The notes: generated by a model not told the origin, from the sequence alone. Numbered from the stretch's first letter, positions 50,965-64,000 are shown. The stretch is 64,000 bases of DNA from Centropus unirufus (GCA_013397695.1 VYZI01000125.1:1094891-1158890); one strand, 5' to 3'. Program-made: numbers and translations.

Positions 50965-53900
50965 GTAGGAGACAAAATATTTTTCTAACTCTTACTTTCG
51001 GAAACACGTGGGGTGATGCCATTTTTATCCTTAATCTGTAAACACTTGAGATCTGTTTGTTTGCAGTGTTGAAGAGGAAAAGGTTTTGGTGCACCACTGG
51101 GGGCAGCTGAGCTTTGATAACATTTTGTAATGTAGCTGCAGGTGCCATTTGATAGGCTATTAGTTTGATAAAAGGGAAGAGGTATAGCTTTCTCTTCTGA
51201 CTGCATCTCCTGTGAGTATCTGAGTCTTCTACCAATCCAAAATACTCATGTCCTTCAGTACTTTAGGTCAGGTTGGACAGATTTACCCTGTTAGTCTACT
51301 TGTTCTTTGTAACTATGTTACTCACTAGCCGTTCTGGTTTTCTATATTACATGGGGTATGCAGCCATTAAATGTGGAAGATTTCTGTGAAGAATTAGTAA
51401 ACGGAGGTCAGGCAGAAATGTGTAAGAACCTCTTGTGCTCCAGCTGTGGTTGCTCCAGTCAAGTATCAATTTGGTAGCATACAGACCTACTGAATGCTGT
51501 TAGTCACCCTCCAGTGTGACACCGAGAAAACCACAAGGAGAAGAACAGCCAGTTGTTGGGAATATTCATGTGGGCTTTCCCCAAGACCTCGGAGTTTTCT
51601 TGTTGAAGGGCCTCAGCAGTGATGTCCAAAGTATGCAAAATGGTACTGCTCTCTTGCTGGTAGTGTCGTTGCTCAGGACTGGTTTTTTTTTAACCTAATG
51701 CTTTATTAGACTGCAGCTGAACATGGATCTCAAGAGTCCCAAAAAGCAGAACATGGTAGCAAGGTCCCATTGTATTTATGATCGATCTCTAACCCTTTTG
51801 AAGCATATGATGAGTTGATTTTTTTTTATCTTAGTGTATCTTACTAGTCACTGCTTGATCTTGTAATGACATTGAACACCATTTCCACTGTTTGCCCATT
51901 TGCCTAAATTACTTAGGTCTCTCAGAAGTTTTACAGCTGTGTCTGAGGAAGGTAAATAGTATTATTTGCAAATATTGTCTCTGTGCAGCTCACTGTACCC
52001 AAGGTGAATTTTATTATTAATATTTTATATCTCACCTCTCCAAAACCCGCTTTTACCCTGTTAAAGAATATTCCTTCAGAGTAGCACTTTTTAACAGGGA
52101 CACTATTTTTGTTAATGCCCAGAACCCTTCCTATCTAATCCCTGTGTTCTCGCAATGTCATTGTTTGTTTTCCCAGTTGCAATTCTGCTTATTCAGTCTG
52201 AGGTACAATGCTTGATCTTGTCTTCCAGTATAGCTAGGACTTTGGGGCAATCACAAATAGTTCCAATAATTAAAACTGTGTAAATGCAACCTCAAAAAAT
52301 AGCTGAACCACTGCTGGTTTATTCCTGTTTTATACCACTGTATCATCACTGAAATTGGTAGAATTTCATAAGCCTTATCTGCAGTAATATAGCTGCCAGT
52401 CTGGCCTATTAATTAGTAATATTTACAACTTAGTATCTCATCCTTGTGAGTAGTTAAAAACAATCAAGAAATAAGAAGAGAGAACAACTTTTGTCATGCT
52501 AACGTGCAATAAGCCACAGTCATTTCAGCAGCAAAAAGGAAGGCACCTGTCTTACCATTGCTTTCTGTCTAAATGTGAGGTATCTATTTGCACAGATTGT
52601 TGAATTAGGTTGATACAGAGTATTTCAGTTTGGGCCATATTTCTTCACTGTCCAGGCTTCATTGCTGAATCCCTCCTTTGCCATTGCTCAGTAATTGTCA
52701 CACAGTGATGCAAATGCCAAGCAAAATTAAAGCAGTGAAGCATTTATAGTCCTTAGAGAAGATGCTAGATGCAGACTATAATTGCAGCTGGCAATTTGGG
52801 GATTTCAGAGGGATTTGTACTGTTCCACCAATGATCCCCTATGGTTTAAAATACCCAGCCAATGAAATCAAATATGCTACTTAAAGAAGTAAAAAAAATG
52901 CTGAATTGAAACTTTAGCAAATGGTTACTGTTGCCTGTAACGAATCAATTAATTTTCACCAAGAGTCTAATTGGGATATTTTAGTATTTATGCATAATCC
53001 ACAGTATTTAGCTTGGAAAAGTTCATTGGCTGCCACATTTGGCGCATAATAGTGTAGTACTACAAAGAAAATGTAATTTTTAAAGGCATTTATACCCAGG
53101 CATATTGGGAGATTGACCACTGACATATTGTATGGGACTAAAATCATCCCAGGTGTAGTTCCTCCAGCCTTACTAGAGTTGTACCAGGAAGCAATTAGGC
53201 TCAGAACTGGTTTTCCCTATCCTGTTTAACTGTAGCTTGGATCCTCTGAACCTTGAATTAGTTACAGAAAATTGTTACGATTTTATTATTCCATCCACCA
53301 ACTGGTAGAGAGACTCCAGAGCAGGCTTCACCATGCCTTTTTCTCATGCTGAGAGAATATTGTGTTGGCTTAGACCACAGGTGAGGCTGCAGAGACTGTC
53401 TTACAGCAGAATCTGGGCCACACCTGGCTAGTAGCTCTGCCATGAGACATTTAACACCTTTGTGCCCATCATAAACACTTGATGTGAATTTAATGCTTCG
53501 CTGGTGTGTGTCTTGTGTCAAGGCTCACCAAATGTAGATCCAAGCAAAAGTGCAGCTTTTTTTTTGCCTGAGGTGGAAAAATATTTTCTGCAAATGCAGG
53601 AGATCTCATATGAATTCCAGCTGCATGAACATGAGTTCCTGGAAGTCTGAGAGACTTCTCAATATGCACATTATTATTACTGGTCAGCATCCTGTCAGTC
53701 TCTGCAGTTCACTCCTACCCACCCCGGGGCAGAGGGCAAGCTGGCTGAAGGTCCTCAGGTATGGGAGTTGCATAAAGACTGTCCATACCCAAGCAGCGCC
53801 TGCGAGGGGACAGCTACCCATCACCAGCAGGCACCACAAGCAACCCGGTCAGGTTTTCTAGCCTGTGCTGTGTTGCTGACAAAAGCTGTTAGCTGTAGGA

Positions 53901-55374
53901 GTCACATTTAACCCGAAACCATGCCCAATGTGAAAGCAAAGAGAGATTGTGTGGGGCAGCAGCCCTCTGCACATTAACTAAATAATTAAATAGTAAGTAA
54001 TTAAGTTAGAAACAAATAAAGAAGAAAGTAACTTGTAGTGTCCACACACTGCTTTTGCCTCTCTTGTGACTTGGAGTCATCCAATGGACATCTCATTGCC
54101 CAACTGAATCCTCTGTGTGTCACTGTGTCTGTTCTGCTGGCTTTAAAGCTGTGAATCAATGGCAGCCTCCACTGTCAGATATACAGCGCTGCTCTGCATT
54201 GTTTATTGTGTAGCCCTAACAATACATTACGGGGTGCTGCCCTGACACCGGCAAGTGGAAAATCTTGATCTGAAGGAATATAAATAACATACTGCAAGTA
54301 TCGCAAGGCAAAGGATAGGAAGTATGAAAATAGATCATGGAGACGCTGTGTGCCCATGGCTGTAAATAAGTACATGTGAGATACAGACATAGGCATCTGC
54401 TAGATATGTTAATAGTCCCATTGATGCTTTGGAACTCGTATGGAGATGTCTGCGAGTGAGAAATGTAGCATGAAAAGTCATACATTTTTGTTATGGAGCA
54501 GCAGGTTTGACAGATGATGGTCACCTACTACCTCAATCAGAAAGGTAATCTTCCCTACGCATTCCCTAATCAATACTACGTCTTCCTCAGCTGTATTGAA
54601 AAAATACTGCCTAGAAACAGAAATCCCGTGATGAAATGAACTTAGTGCGCTATTTCCCACCCGTATGAAAAGACACCATTGATTTTTAAAATGTCATCCA
54701 GCTGCTGCGAGGCTTTTGGACTTATTCTTACCAGATGCTGGTTGTCTGCATGTCCCTCTGTATGAGGGAGAGCAGTCAGGAGAAAGAACAGGGCATGTCT
54801 GTAAACAGAAGGAGAGATGTGAACCAGAAAGAAAAGTAGAAAAATGGGACAATTTGGGAAAAGGATTGCATCTTCAGCATCACCAGGAAGGTGACAGAAA
54901 TATTACCAGTGCTGAGGAATTTGTATTTAAAATGCACAGCAGTTCCTTCAGAGGCTTGAGGGTGCTTAACAATCTGAAGTGATCATTTTTATTTTCTAAA
55001 AGACTGTGAGGAGATTCAGCTTTTTTAAACAGTTATTAAAACAGCATTGGAGTCCCATTGATGGGGAGGGTCCATTCAGCCAGAGGATGGCAGCAAGATG
55101 GCCCCTGTTGAGCATAGCTGGATCTCCTCATGGCTGTTCCCATCTGGCGCTGTGGAGAGCGTTTTGTGCCCTCCCCATCTCTGAGTCATTTAGGGATAAA
55201 AAGAATGGGCAGACAGCAGGATTAGGCTTTATTCACAGACCTCATTTTGTTGGGTGATGGGAAATAATTTCTTCCTAATTACCTCTGACGTCTGCAGTTC
55301 TCACACTGTTTGTTAGCTTCCACTAATGAGAGGAAAAGCAAGTGTCTGAAGCAAAAGCTCATCCCCAATGACAA

Positions 55375-55410
55375 CGCATGCGTGTGTGTGTTTGTGTATA
55401 TGTGCGTGTG
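55375..55410. repeat. GT-rich microsatellite
   Basis: This is an interrupted run of GT with a few TAT and GCG interruptions. It is short and imperfect. Confidence 0.7.
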
Positions 55411-58400
55411 GCTTGCCTCTTCACGTGTCAGGTGCTATAGATAAATCACATGGAAAATGGGACTGTGGTAAACAAGCTCATCTAAATCCTGGATTAGGGG
55501 GGACAATGCGACAGCACCAGATGCATGAATGGGAGTGACCAAAAAAAACTGCAAAAGGCTGAGCCCGAGTTTTAGCTGTGATGGTACCTAGGGAAAAAAT
55601 TGAATTTTTTCCCCCCTTATAGTTTAGCTTCATGAGGAAGCTATGCATTTGTGAGAAACCCCACGGGAGCTATCTAAATTGCCCTTAGCATCAGGAGTAA
55701 GGCAGCAAAAGCAGGTGATTATCTATGGGTGACAAGCTGAAACAGACTTATAATTACACATCTGGGCTCAACTGCCAGGAATAAATACTTTGAGCAGAAC
55801 TGAACTGGGTTCTGTGGCGGAGTACAGATGGGAGGTGGGATCTCAAGGACCTTGTCAGCGTCTTCTATGACTGATGTCCTGGTGAGCTCTGTTGTGCTGG
55901 AAGGAAAGGTGGCTTTGCAGTTAAAACACTCTGGAAGGCTGCATGTTCCACAGACCTTCTGACTTCAGACAAGCCACTGAAAGAAATACGTGTGCGCAAA
56001 TACGTACATATTATTTTTAAGGTATGTTGGGGGTCTCAAATCTACATATGTACCTATGAACTTTGGAAAATTACAGTAGTTGACAAACTCTAATTGACAT
56101 CAAAGTTTGTGTGCTTTCAAAAACCCTTCCAGATATCAGGATCTCTTTAGACATATAATTCTGTGTTTCTGTAGGACAACGATCCTCATTTCTGAGCATA
56201 GTTTGGACTTGTCTCTTTACATTAGGAATTTTCGTAGTTAACATTATCATTCATCACAGAAAAAGGCAAGGCTAACATCATGAAATATGCTATTACCACT
56301 GTTTTGATATGAGTTTCAACGACTAAGAGCATGAATTTGCTTCATCTGAGTGATCTGGTATAGCAAAAGGTCAGTGGAGCAATCAAGGGAAAGGGGAGAC
56401 AGTGGGCAATGTCACTGCAAAAGACATGTCATCTGTACACGCTCCCTCATTTATGCGATGAACAGTGGCCTTAACCTATGACCTGGGTGGGCTCTGGCAA
56501 TGTGACCTCTCCTCTGTTGCAGCTCCATCTCAGGGCTGAATCCCTGCCGCCACCAGTTTTGCTCAGCCGGGGCCAGCAGATGTGTTGCTATGTATGAAAG
56601 CAAAGCCTCGCAGGGTGAATATAGCCTGTCCTTGGGCACGTGTCTCTGCATATTAGAAGGTGGGGTTCCAAACGTACAGAGGCAATTTATAAAGGACGAA
56701 GGAACGTTGTGCTGAGGAGAGGAATGCCCTTAATCATAGACAGCAGGCAGCAGGAGTCAGCGTTTGAGGGCAAGGTCTCCCTAGAGGCACCCATGCAGCC
56801 ACTCATGAAATGGAAAGCATTTGTCCCATTTCAAAAGTTCATTTCAGTCAGAGATGTTGCCAATTGGGGAAGGTATTTGTTATTCCTGGGATCTGTCACT
56901 TCTGTTGCCTGCTCTCCTGGAAGTAGAGCAAGTTGCTCTGTGCTGTCACTGCAGCATCTCTTTCTGCAGAAGCCGAGGCAGAATACGTTATGGGGTTACA
57001 ATTTCCCCTTCATGCTTCCCATCCTGTTCAGCACCCTGACACAGTCGGTATTTGAGGTTTTACTCGTGGTGTCAGCACAGCCAAGACAAATATATTTAGT
57101 CTACCTTAGTTTCCTTTGCAGCTTCAGCAGGGTGTGGTGTCCTTCATTTCCTGCCCCAAAATTGATTGCATTGTTACTTTTCGTTGTCAAACCACTATCA
57201 GCTTTTACCTCAAAGGAAGCCACATTTCTCTGCTGGGCAAAATAATTCATGGTGATATAATGCAAGCTTGTGAACGTAATAAAGTAACATATGTCAGTAA
57301 TAGAAATAGTCTTGTATTCCTCCAGTAAACATGAGGACACGTGGAGTCCTCACAGTGCTCTCTTTTGACAAAAATAATTACGTGTATTAATAAAATCAGG
57401 TGAAACAAACACAAGCAAAGAAGTAGCTGATTCAAAATGTCTTATTCTGGCTACAAAAGAAGAAAATAAAGGTGGTTTGTTTGATTTTCTTTTGCTGGTT
57501 AATGCTGACAAATCTAGGGCAGCTCCATTAAGAACTAGCTTGTAAATTTCTATCTTGACAAAAATCGAACTATAAATCTTCATGTTTTGTGTCTGCTGAT
57601 TGTTGGGAGTTAATCAAGCACAACAGTTGCTCAGCTTGGATGACCTTGTAATTTTTGTAAAGGAAACAAATCAGGTGGGAGTACAGGTAGATAAAAGAAG
57701 CAGACTGACGGGAATAAATTTCATTTATAGGCTGATGATTGTAAAATTGAGAAGATGCTTTTTGAGCAAAATATTTAACCTCTCTAAGAAGTTACAATTT
57801 GGCTTTTTTCCTCTTTGGTGTACTATGGCAAAGTATGCACAGGAGATTACAATAGATAATCCTAGTAAAGGAGTCAAGCACATAAAACCAATTTTTACCC
57901 TGACTCCGGTCCACTTCTAAATATATTCATGCTTGTATATGTGCACTGTGACTACTGCTGTAAGCATGAGCAGGACTGCTAAACTGCTAAAGAAGTAAAC
58001 CTAACTTCTGTGCGTCGTCATCTGTGTGTCCAGAAACACAGGATCATGTGCAGGTTATTGTGCATGGGTAAACAGAGGTGGATTTTTCAAGAGCTGGCCC
58101 TGTAGCAAATATTATTTAATGGTTTTATATGCTTGTTTTATGCAGGATGAAATGGCTTTGCACAAATAAGTAAACTAACATTTATCATTACACCTGATAC
58201 AATTCTGCAAGGTTGGATTCTGCAAGGTTTTTTTATGTTTTCCCTAAGATGTGGTGTTAACACAAGGACCACTTAGAGTTGAGTAGGGACTTCTTTTGCC
58301 TATGTGCAGAAAAGTTACAAATGGTCTTCTAGAGGCAAGCATGGATGAGAATTATGCTCATATTTCAGTGCACTGGGATTCATAAGCACTGCACAGACCA

Positions 58401-58779
58401 TATGTGGAGGTTAAACTAAGTCCTTAGCCTCAGACCTAGCCGTGTAAAATTACCATTTATGTTAATAGCATTAGTGAAGAGGAAGTGTTCTCATGTTCAG
58501 TAGACCACATCAATCTGTCTCTATGCAGCCTGTAATATTCTTTGCCTTTCTGGTGATAATTTTCAAACCAGCAAACAACAGTGAAAACACATTAGCACCA
58601 AGGTAAATTCATTAATCTGGTTCATCGCAGAAGTAGCTCTGTAGTGGTGAAGATACGATTTTTGCCTCTGAAACCCACCACGTGTGACACATTTTTGGGA
58701 GGTAGATTTATACCCCTTTTTCTTGACTAATTCTTCTCTTCTTAATACTTTTTCTGTCTTGTTTCTCCTTATATTTCAG

Positions 58780-58936
58780 TGGTGCTCGTGGCCTAGTTCA
58801 GTTCCTAGTTCAAGATACTGTACAATTACGCAGCCTCAGTCTGAAGGATTCGGGAGCAGAGAGTGGCGGGGAAATGCAAGGCAGCAGTACAGGAGTGCTA
58901 GGCATCACAGCTCACTTGTCTCAGCATCCTCCCTAA
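58780..58936 (+). CDS. Candidate alternative last exon of PHACTR1
   Basis: A long pyrimidine tract (TTTTTCTGTCTTGTTTCTCCTTATATTTCAG) forms a good acceptor ending at 58779. If spliced from the donor at 50965, the phase fits: AG plus T gives Ser, then 51 codons stay open (starting GARGLVQFLVQDTVQLRS) to a TAA. The peptide would replace the remaining RPEL motifs and PP1-binding end, giving a truncated protein. I know of no such isoform. No AATAAA lies between the stop and the CR1 insertion at 59.2 kb, and no good internal donor is seen. An open run of this length is not rare by chance. Confidence 0.2.
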
Positions 58937-59204
58937 TCATTGTGCACTTGACTGCCTCAGATTGGATTCTCTCACCTGCCCATCACTGTATCTTGCCTTT
59001 CTCTCAGATCTGTGCACTTGTCACTAGACATGTCATGTTTTAACAATTAGGGCACGTGTTAAAATCTTCCAGGAGAGCACAATGCTGCATCACTATTCAG
59101 TGTAAAAATATATCTGAAAGGATGAATTTGACCCAGCAGTACTAAAGATTTAGTGCCGTCTTTATTTTCTTTAATGTTTCTTTGGTTGATCATGGCTACT
59201 GGGA

Positions 59205-60530
59205 GAAGTACCCAAAACCAGAGGAATGCAAATGTCACCACGATATTCAAGAAGGAGGACTCAGGGAATTATAGGCCACTCAGCCTCACCTTAATCACTG
59301 GGAAGGTGATGGAGCAGCTAATCCTGGAAACTATACCTAGGCACATAAAGGACAAGAATCTCATCAGCAGTAGTTAGCATGGATTTGCAAGGAAAAGTCA
59401 TGCTTGATCAGCATGATGAACTTCTACAATGAAATGACTGGTCTGGTAGACAAGGGGGAAGAAGAAGATAGGGCCTGTGTAGACTTCAGTAAGGCTTTCA
59501 ACAGTCTCCCATAAGATGTTCACTGTGAAGGGGTTCGTATGGCCTAGATGGGCAGATGGGTTGAAAACTGGCTGGGCCCAGAAGCTGGTGACTAATGACA
59601 CAATGTCTAGTCTAGTAATTACTCGTGTACCTCAAGAGGTCAAGACTGAGTCCAGTTGTTTTTAACATTAATGATCTGGATGACAGGCAGAGCATACTCT
59701 CAGCAATCTTGCTGATGACCCAAAACTGAGATGAGTGCCGATGCACCAGAGGGTCATGCTGCCATCAAGAGGAACCTCAACAAGCTGGAGAAATGGGATG
59801 ACAGAAATCTCATGAAGTTCAACAAAGGCACCTGGGGAGGAAAAATCCCATGCAGCAGTACGGGTTGGGTGCTGACCAGCTGGAGTGTACAAAAATTATC
59901 TGGGGGTCCTGGACTCCAAGTTGGACATGAGCCAGTGACATGCCCTGGCAGGTAAAAAAAAAAAAAGGCTAATAATATCCTGGGCTGCATTAGAAAAAAT
60001 ATTGCCATCAGGTTGAAGGAGGTAACCCTTCCCTTTGGTTCAGCACTGGCGAGGCTATATTTGGGGTACTGTGTCTAGTTCTGGGCTCCTCCATGCAAGA
60101 GAGATGTGGGCACATGGGAGAGAGACCAGTGAAGGGCCACAAAGATGATGAAGGGAGTAGAACATCTCTCCTATGAGGAAAGGATGAGAACAGGGACTGT
60201 TCAGCCTGGAGAAGAGAAGGCCCATGGGGGATCTTATCAGTGTGTATGAACACCTGAAGAGAGGGTATAAAGGGGACAAAACCAGACTTTTTTCAGGGGT
60301 GCCCGGTGGTAGGACCAGAGACAATGTGAAACAGGAAAAGTACTGTCTGAACACCAGGAAACATTTTTTACTGTGAAAATGACCAAGCACTGGCACAGGT
60401 TGCCAAGGGAGGTGGTGAAGTCTCCCTCCTTGAACTGCAAAAGTCTGCCTCTAGGTGGCCCTGCTGGAGGAGAGGGGTTTGAATAGATGACCTCCAGAGG
60501 TCCCTGCCCACCTCCATCATTCCGTGATAA
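59205..60530 (+). mobile_element. CR1 LINE, ~1.3 kb, reverse-transcriptase remnants
   Basis: This is the longest CR1 copy here. In broken frames it shows the order of CR1 ORF2. First come NVTTIFKKEDSGNYRPLSLT and MEQLILETIPRHIKDKNLIS, then the 'gacttcagtaaggctttcaac' (DFSKAFN) active-site region, and then the 'gatgacccaaaactgag' stretch where the family has FADDTKL. ALIKRNLNKLEKWDDRNLM-like residues (59755-59820) and the C-terminal region follow, with the 3' end 'gacctccagaggtccctgcc' and a short ATTCCGTGATAA tail. Stops and frameshifts make it inactive. It begins inside the RT domain, so it is 5'-truncated. Confidence 0.95.
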
Positions 60531-63500
60531 CACAAGGCATCGAAAGAGCTGACAAAGTCTTTGTGTATAAGCAACATCTTTTCCTTTTAAAGTGCCCAAC
60601 ATTCTTGGCTGATTGTTTTGTGTGCCTTTGGCAGTGTAGAGTGGTCAAGTTCTGTCTCAGACTTTCCCAAATCCCTTCATTCCCTCCAGTCGAAGGTTAC
60701 TGTGAATGTGTCTCGTAAAGCTATTCTGGTACAACGCTTGACAAATTTCTCCTGCTTTGGGTTGTTGCATAATGACTGTGCCAGCACAGACAATTTAGCC
60801 AGGTCATGGGCTCTGACAAATGCTTGCCTATGACATGGAGACCATAAAAGTCTCTGAGTTACTTCAGTTTCAAAAGAGTATGGGGGTTAGCCCTTGTGAC
60901 CATGCTCCATGGCATGGAAAAAATTACAGAACTCTTTCTCAACAAGATCATCTCACGCTGTATTCACATAGAAATCAACTCCAGATGCCCCGCTTCCATC
61001 AACAAACATTTCCCTGCACTTCCCCATCCCTTCGGCCCACTTCTGCCACAGCAAAAAAAAGATAAACCCAGAATCCCAGTTTTACTTCCAAGAGTTTTTC
61101 ATATGACTGTACCCTTCTATACCTCTTCCCTCCTTTTCTCGCTGTCCAAAGCAGAACCTAAAGATCTGCCTTCAAAACTTTCCTTCTCTTGATGGATCCA
61201 GAGACAACAAGCAGTAGTTATGTATTGTTCCTTCTCAATCTGGGGAACTGGGGAGCTTGCCCCTCTCGGAAATGTCCCAGCCAGCCAGAAATAGCGTTCT
61301 CTGGTATCTATACAACAGCAATGACCTTCAACAGTGCAAAGTACAGCAATGTACTGGTTCTAGTAAGAATAAGAAAAGATGAAGCATGTATTTGATGAAC
61401 ATTTTGTCAAAAAAACTGCTCATAGGGGTTTCAGAAGCTCACATGAGACATTTTTTTCCCCCTTTTGCTTGGCAGCTGGAGTTCATTAGCTGGGCTCGGT
61501 GGAGCACCACTGCTGTCAAGCAGCAAAGTCGTTATTAGCACTAGGTAATCCCTAGTCATGAGAGTGGATTTAACACCAAGTAAACTGTAAGGTACAGATG
61601 TAAATTCAGTACACTTGTAAAACACAACAGAAGTCCACATGGCTGTGCCCAGGCGCGGGGACTGGAAGGAGGACCTGGGGGAGTGTATCCTGTTCCTTCA
61701 GCTATGTGCTGATGCTTGAGGAATTACATGATTGAAATTAATCATGAAGTTGAGAAAAGCTAGGAAGCAGGCACTGTGTCTGTTTGCCCAGGCCACCCCT
61801 GCTAGCTTGTTCTAGTGCCAGTCTGCAGCCTCTCATAGCAGTAGGCATAGTTTCCAGTTTACACTTTGTGCATCATCAGTACATGCTCAGAAGGAATTTG
61901 GCCATGACTGCTGATTCCCTTTGCTACCTCTCTCCAAGACCCCAGTTCTTAGCTTCATTGCCGCTGGATGTACAGAAAACAAGTGAATGCCACAAAACCA
62001 GGGCACTGAAAGCCCAGGACAGATGTATTTCAGTCCTGGCATCTGAGTGTGCCCGGCAGGGAAATCCAAGCTTCTTTAACGGCATGTCAGCAGCCATGAA
62101 CAAACAAATTTATATATTTGCATGCAAAATATTTTGTATATTATCTCTCTTCGGCCTCTCTGCCCCATTGCCAGCTACATAAACTATTCAGACCCATAAG
62201 GAGCTCTAAAAGCAGTCACCAATTAAAGGCAATCTTCCTTTAGAAGACAAACAGTTGCAAAATGTGGTTTTTAATAGCACCCTCATTTGAAATGTCGTAG
62301 GGAAGACATCTACAATACTCTGTCCCAATGGGGTTTAAGAAGTGAAGTATCTGAAGTGTAAAGGAGAAATGACACTTCAGGTCAGCTATGCCAAGAACCA
62401 CTTTCTCTCTCATGTTGTATAAGAAAGGTAGAGGATGTCATTGAGCATTTCCTCCTCCTCCCTAGTTCAGCATCAGCTCTAATTAAGGAAAAAAAATAAT
62501 GAAAAGGCTACTGGTCTCTCTCAGCAGCTACATTGTGATAACGAAGCAAGTTCTCCTATTGATGAAGTGTCAGGGGGAGCTGGGGAATGTGCAAGCAGGA
62601 GTGCAGGCACCTGATATTAGTTAGAAAACCAGGAGGGCGGAAACTTCAGTAGGTGTTGACCTGAGCCCTCAAAAGGGAGAAAATGTGAAAAGCTGATATC
62701 ACACTGTGCAGAAGAAGAAGAAAAAGGCTGCAGCCAGTTCAGCGTATTGCATTGGGGTTTTATGTCTCTGGAAGTATTTTGTTTCATGGGTTTGTTTTTT
62801 TGTTTGGGGGTTTTTTTTTTCATTTATTTTGAAGTTTTGTATTTTCCTGAAATAGGATCTTTGTAACTTTGGAGATTATTGATTCCTGCTGCTAATTCCT
62901 TATTCCATGTAATAAACATCTTTGTAACATTCCATTTGTTTTGCTGTGGAAATACTTGTGAAGCAACAACAACAAAAAAAAGATTATTACTTTATGGACT
63001 AAATTTAGCCACTGGGTAATTATGTGCATCTGAGTAACTTTGAGAGAAGAAAACACAGACGGGACAAGAATTGTTCTGAGGAAAAAGTATCTTATCGTTC
63101 TTTTAGGCCACCGAATTTAAACTTAGAAGTGGTGATATAAGTGTGAGCAAATCATGTGTAGTATCTTATCAGAATAACTCTGTAGTTTCCTAAGGCACAG
63201 AGGTTTTTAATTGTAATCCTGTGAATAATGTCTCTTTTTTTTTTTAAACTAGCCATTTTTTTTTATTTTTTCTCTCTGGTGCAGCATGTTTTCATTGATG
63301 TTACATGAGATGCTGCAGTTCAAAAAAGTATATCCGGACTTTGCTAGTGCATGGAGGCAGAAGTAGGGTCTGGCAGTGAAGATGCTAAATACACACCAGC
63401 TGGAAGGGGATGGGTTGTGTTCTTGAATGAGATGGGAATTTATGCAATGGAAAAATCTCTCAGTAGGGTGGTAAAATGTGCAATTATCTAGAAAGCTGGG

Positions 63501-63544
63501 GAGGGTGTCTTTATCAGGGAGCACAGTGATAGTACAAGGCGTAA

Positions 63545-63802
63545 TGTTTTTTAGCTGAAAGAGGGAAGATTTAGATTAGATCTTGGGAAGAAATTGTATA
63601 CTGTAAGGGTAGTGAGGCACTGGAACAGGTTATCCAGAGATGTCATGATTGCCCCCTCTCTGGAGATGTTCAAGACCAGGTTGGATGAGGCTTGGAGCAA
63701 CTTGGTCTGGTGGAAGGTGTCCCTGCCCATGGCAAGGAGGTGGAACTGCATGACCCTTAAGTTCCCTCCCAAGAAAAACCATTCTATGATTCTGTGATAA
63801 GA
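63545..63802 (+). mobile_element. CR1 LINE 3' end, plus strand
   Basis: The plus strand encodes the CR1 ORF2 C-terminus (VRVVRHWNRLSRDVMIAPSL, then EMFKTRLDEAWSNL). A 3' UTR with 'ggtgtccctgcccatggcaaggaggtggaac' and a terminal ATTCTATGATTCTGTGATAAG repeat follow. It is 5'-truncated. The minus-strand frame across it is a shadow. Confidence 0.92.
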
Positions 63803-64000
63803 ACTGAATTCACCAACAGAGATGCAGATTCAGAAGAGTCAACATTGTAAAAGGTATGCAAAGACCCAGTCTGATCAGCGGATGTCACAGATCTGGATGT
63901 GACCATTAAATGGCTAAGAACAACCCAGACATCTGCCCAGCAGCTGGCACTGTTGCTAGTGGAGAAGAGCTCTCCTTGTAACCTCCTTCAGTAGACCTGT

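Larger units (their letters stand above)
50965..64000 (+). other. PHACTR1: PHACTR1 intron, 5' part
   Basis: Sequence after the first C-terminal RPEL exon. I searched by eye for exons encoding the next RPEL motifs and the PP1-binding end and found none, so the normal next exon is beyond the window. Contents: a possible alternative last exon near 58.8 kb, two CR1 copies and a GT-rich microsatellite. I see nothing supportable in 51000-55370, 55420-58700 and 60540-63540. Confidence 0.8.

Noticed and set aside
56640..57245. Plus-strand open frame of 201 codons
   Set aside because: It starts at GTG, not ATG; the first Met is about 30 codons in. There is no recognisable domain, splice context or codon signature. 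One frame of this length is near chance expectation for the window.
61784..62182. Plus-strand frame of 132 codons
   Set aside because: Low-complexity hydrophobic and polar mix with no motif. Length is within chance expectation.
50965..64000. Downstream PHACTR1 RPEL2, RPEL3 and PP1-binding exons
   Set aside because: Searched by eye for RPTxEEL-type coding sequence behind an acceptor and found none. They must lie beyond the window.

Overview
The window is vertebrate nuclear DNA, most likely from a bird. It is about 60% A+T, nearly all non-coding, and carries many truncated CR1 LINE fragments whose 3' ends terminate in short ATTCTGTGAT-like repeats, a hallmark of bird and other sauropsid genomes. 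The species cannot be told from the sequence.

Only one host gene is clearly present: PHACTR1 (phosphatase and actin regulator 1) on the plus strand. Six coding exons can be placed, each with an AG acceptor and a GT donor and with matching codon phases across every junction: 23501-23581 (RPEL-N), 30627-30812, 31814-32020 (a 207-nt exon that looks like an optional cassette), 41398-41728 (proline/histidine/glutamine-rich), 49124-49332 (acidic) and 50808-50964 (first RPEL motif of the C-terminal set). The 5' exons (start codon, N-terminal basic region) lie upstream of base 1. The last exons (remaining RPEL motifs and PP1-binding C-terminus) lie beyond base 64000. The window is therefore the middle of a long gene. 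Its encoded parts bind G-actin (RPEL) and link to disordered proline-rich and acidic segments. A phase-matched open stretch behind a good acceptor at 58780 could be an unrecorded alternative last exon.

The introns hold nine plain CR1 fragments in both orientations; the longest is 1.3 kb (59205-60530) with reverse-transcriptase remnants. They also hold an older minus-strand LINE reverse-transcriptase piece near 13.5 kb, a lysine-rich minus-strand ORF remnant near 17.2 kb, and a probable retroviral RNase H/integrase scrap near 16.5 kb. Two antisense decayed coding blocks (46.2-45.6 kb and 42.8-42.2 kb) do not belong to PHACTR1 and may be a fossil viral nucleoprotein-type gene, but this is unproven. 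Two small coding-like ORFs end directly on AATAAA signals (19979-20092, 34621-34794).

The most striking non-gene structure is a set of perfect, almost spacer-less palindromes. They include a 60-bp one with 29-bp arms (14605-14664), a 32-bp one with an extra direct copy beside it (49941-49983), and a pair of overlapping palindromes sharing the same core (9271-9310). These look like products of replication template switching. No RNA genes, CRISPR arrays, operons or bacterial signals were seen.
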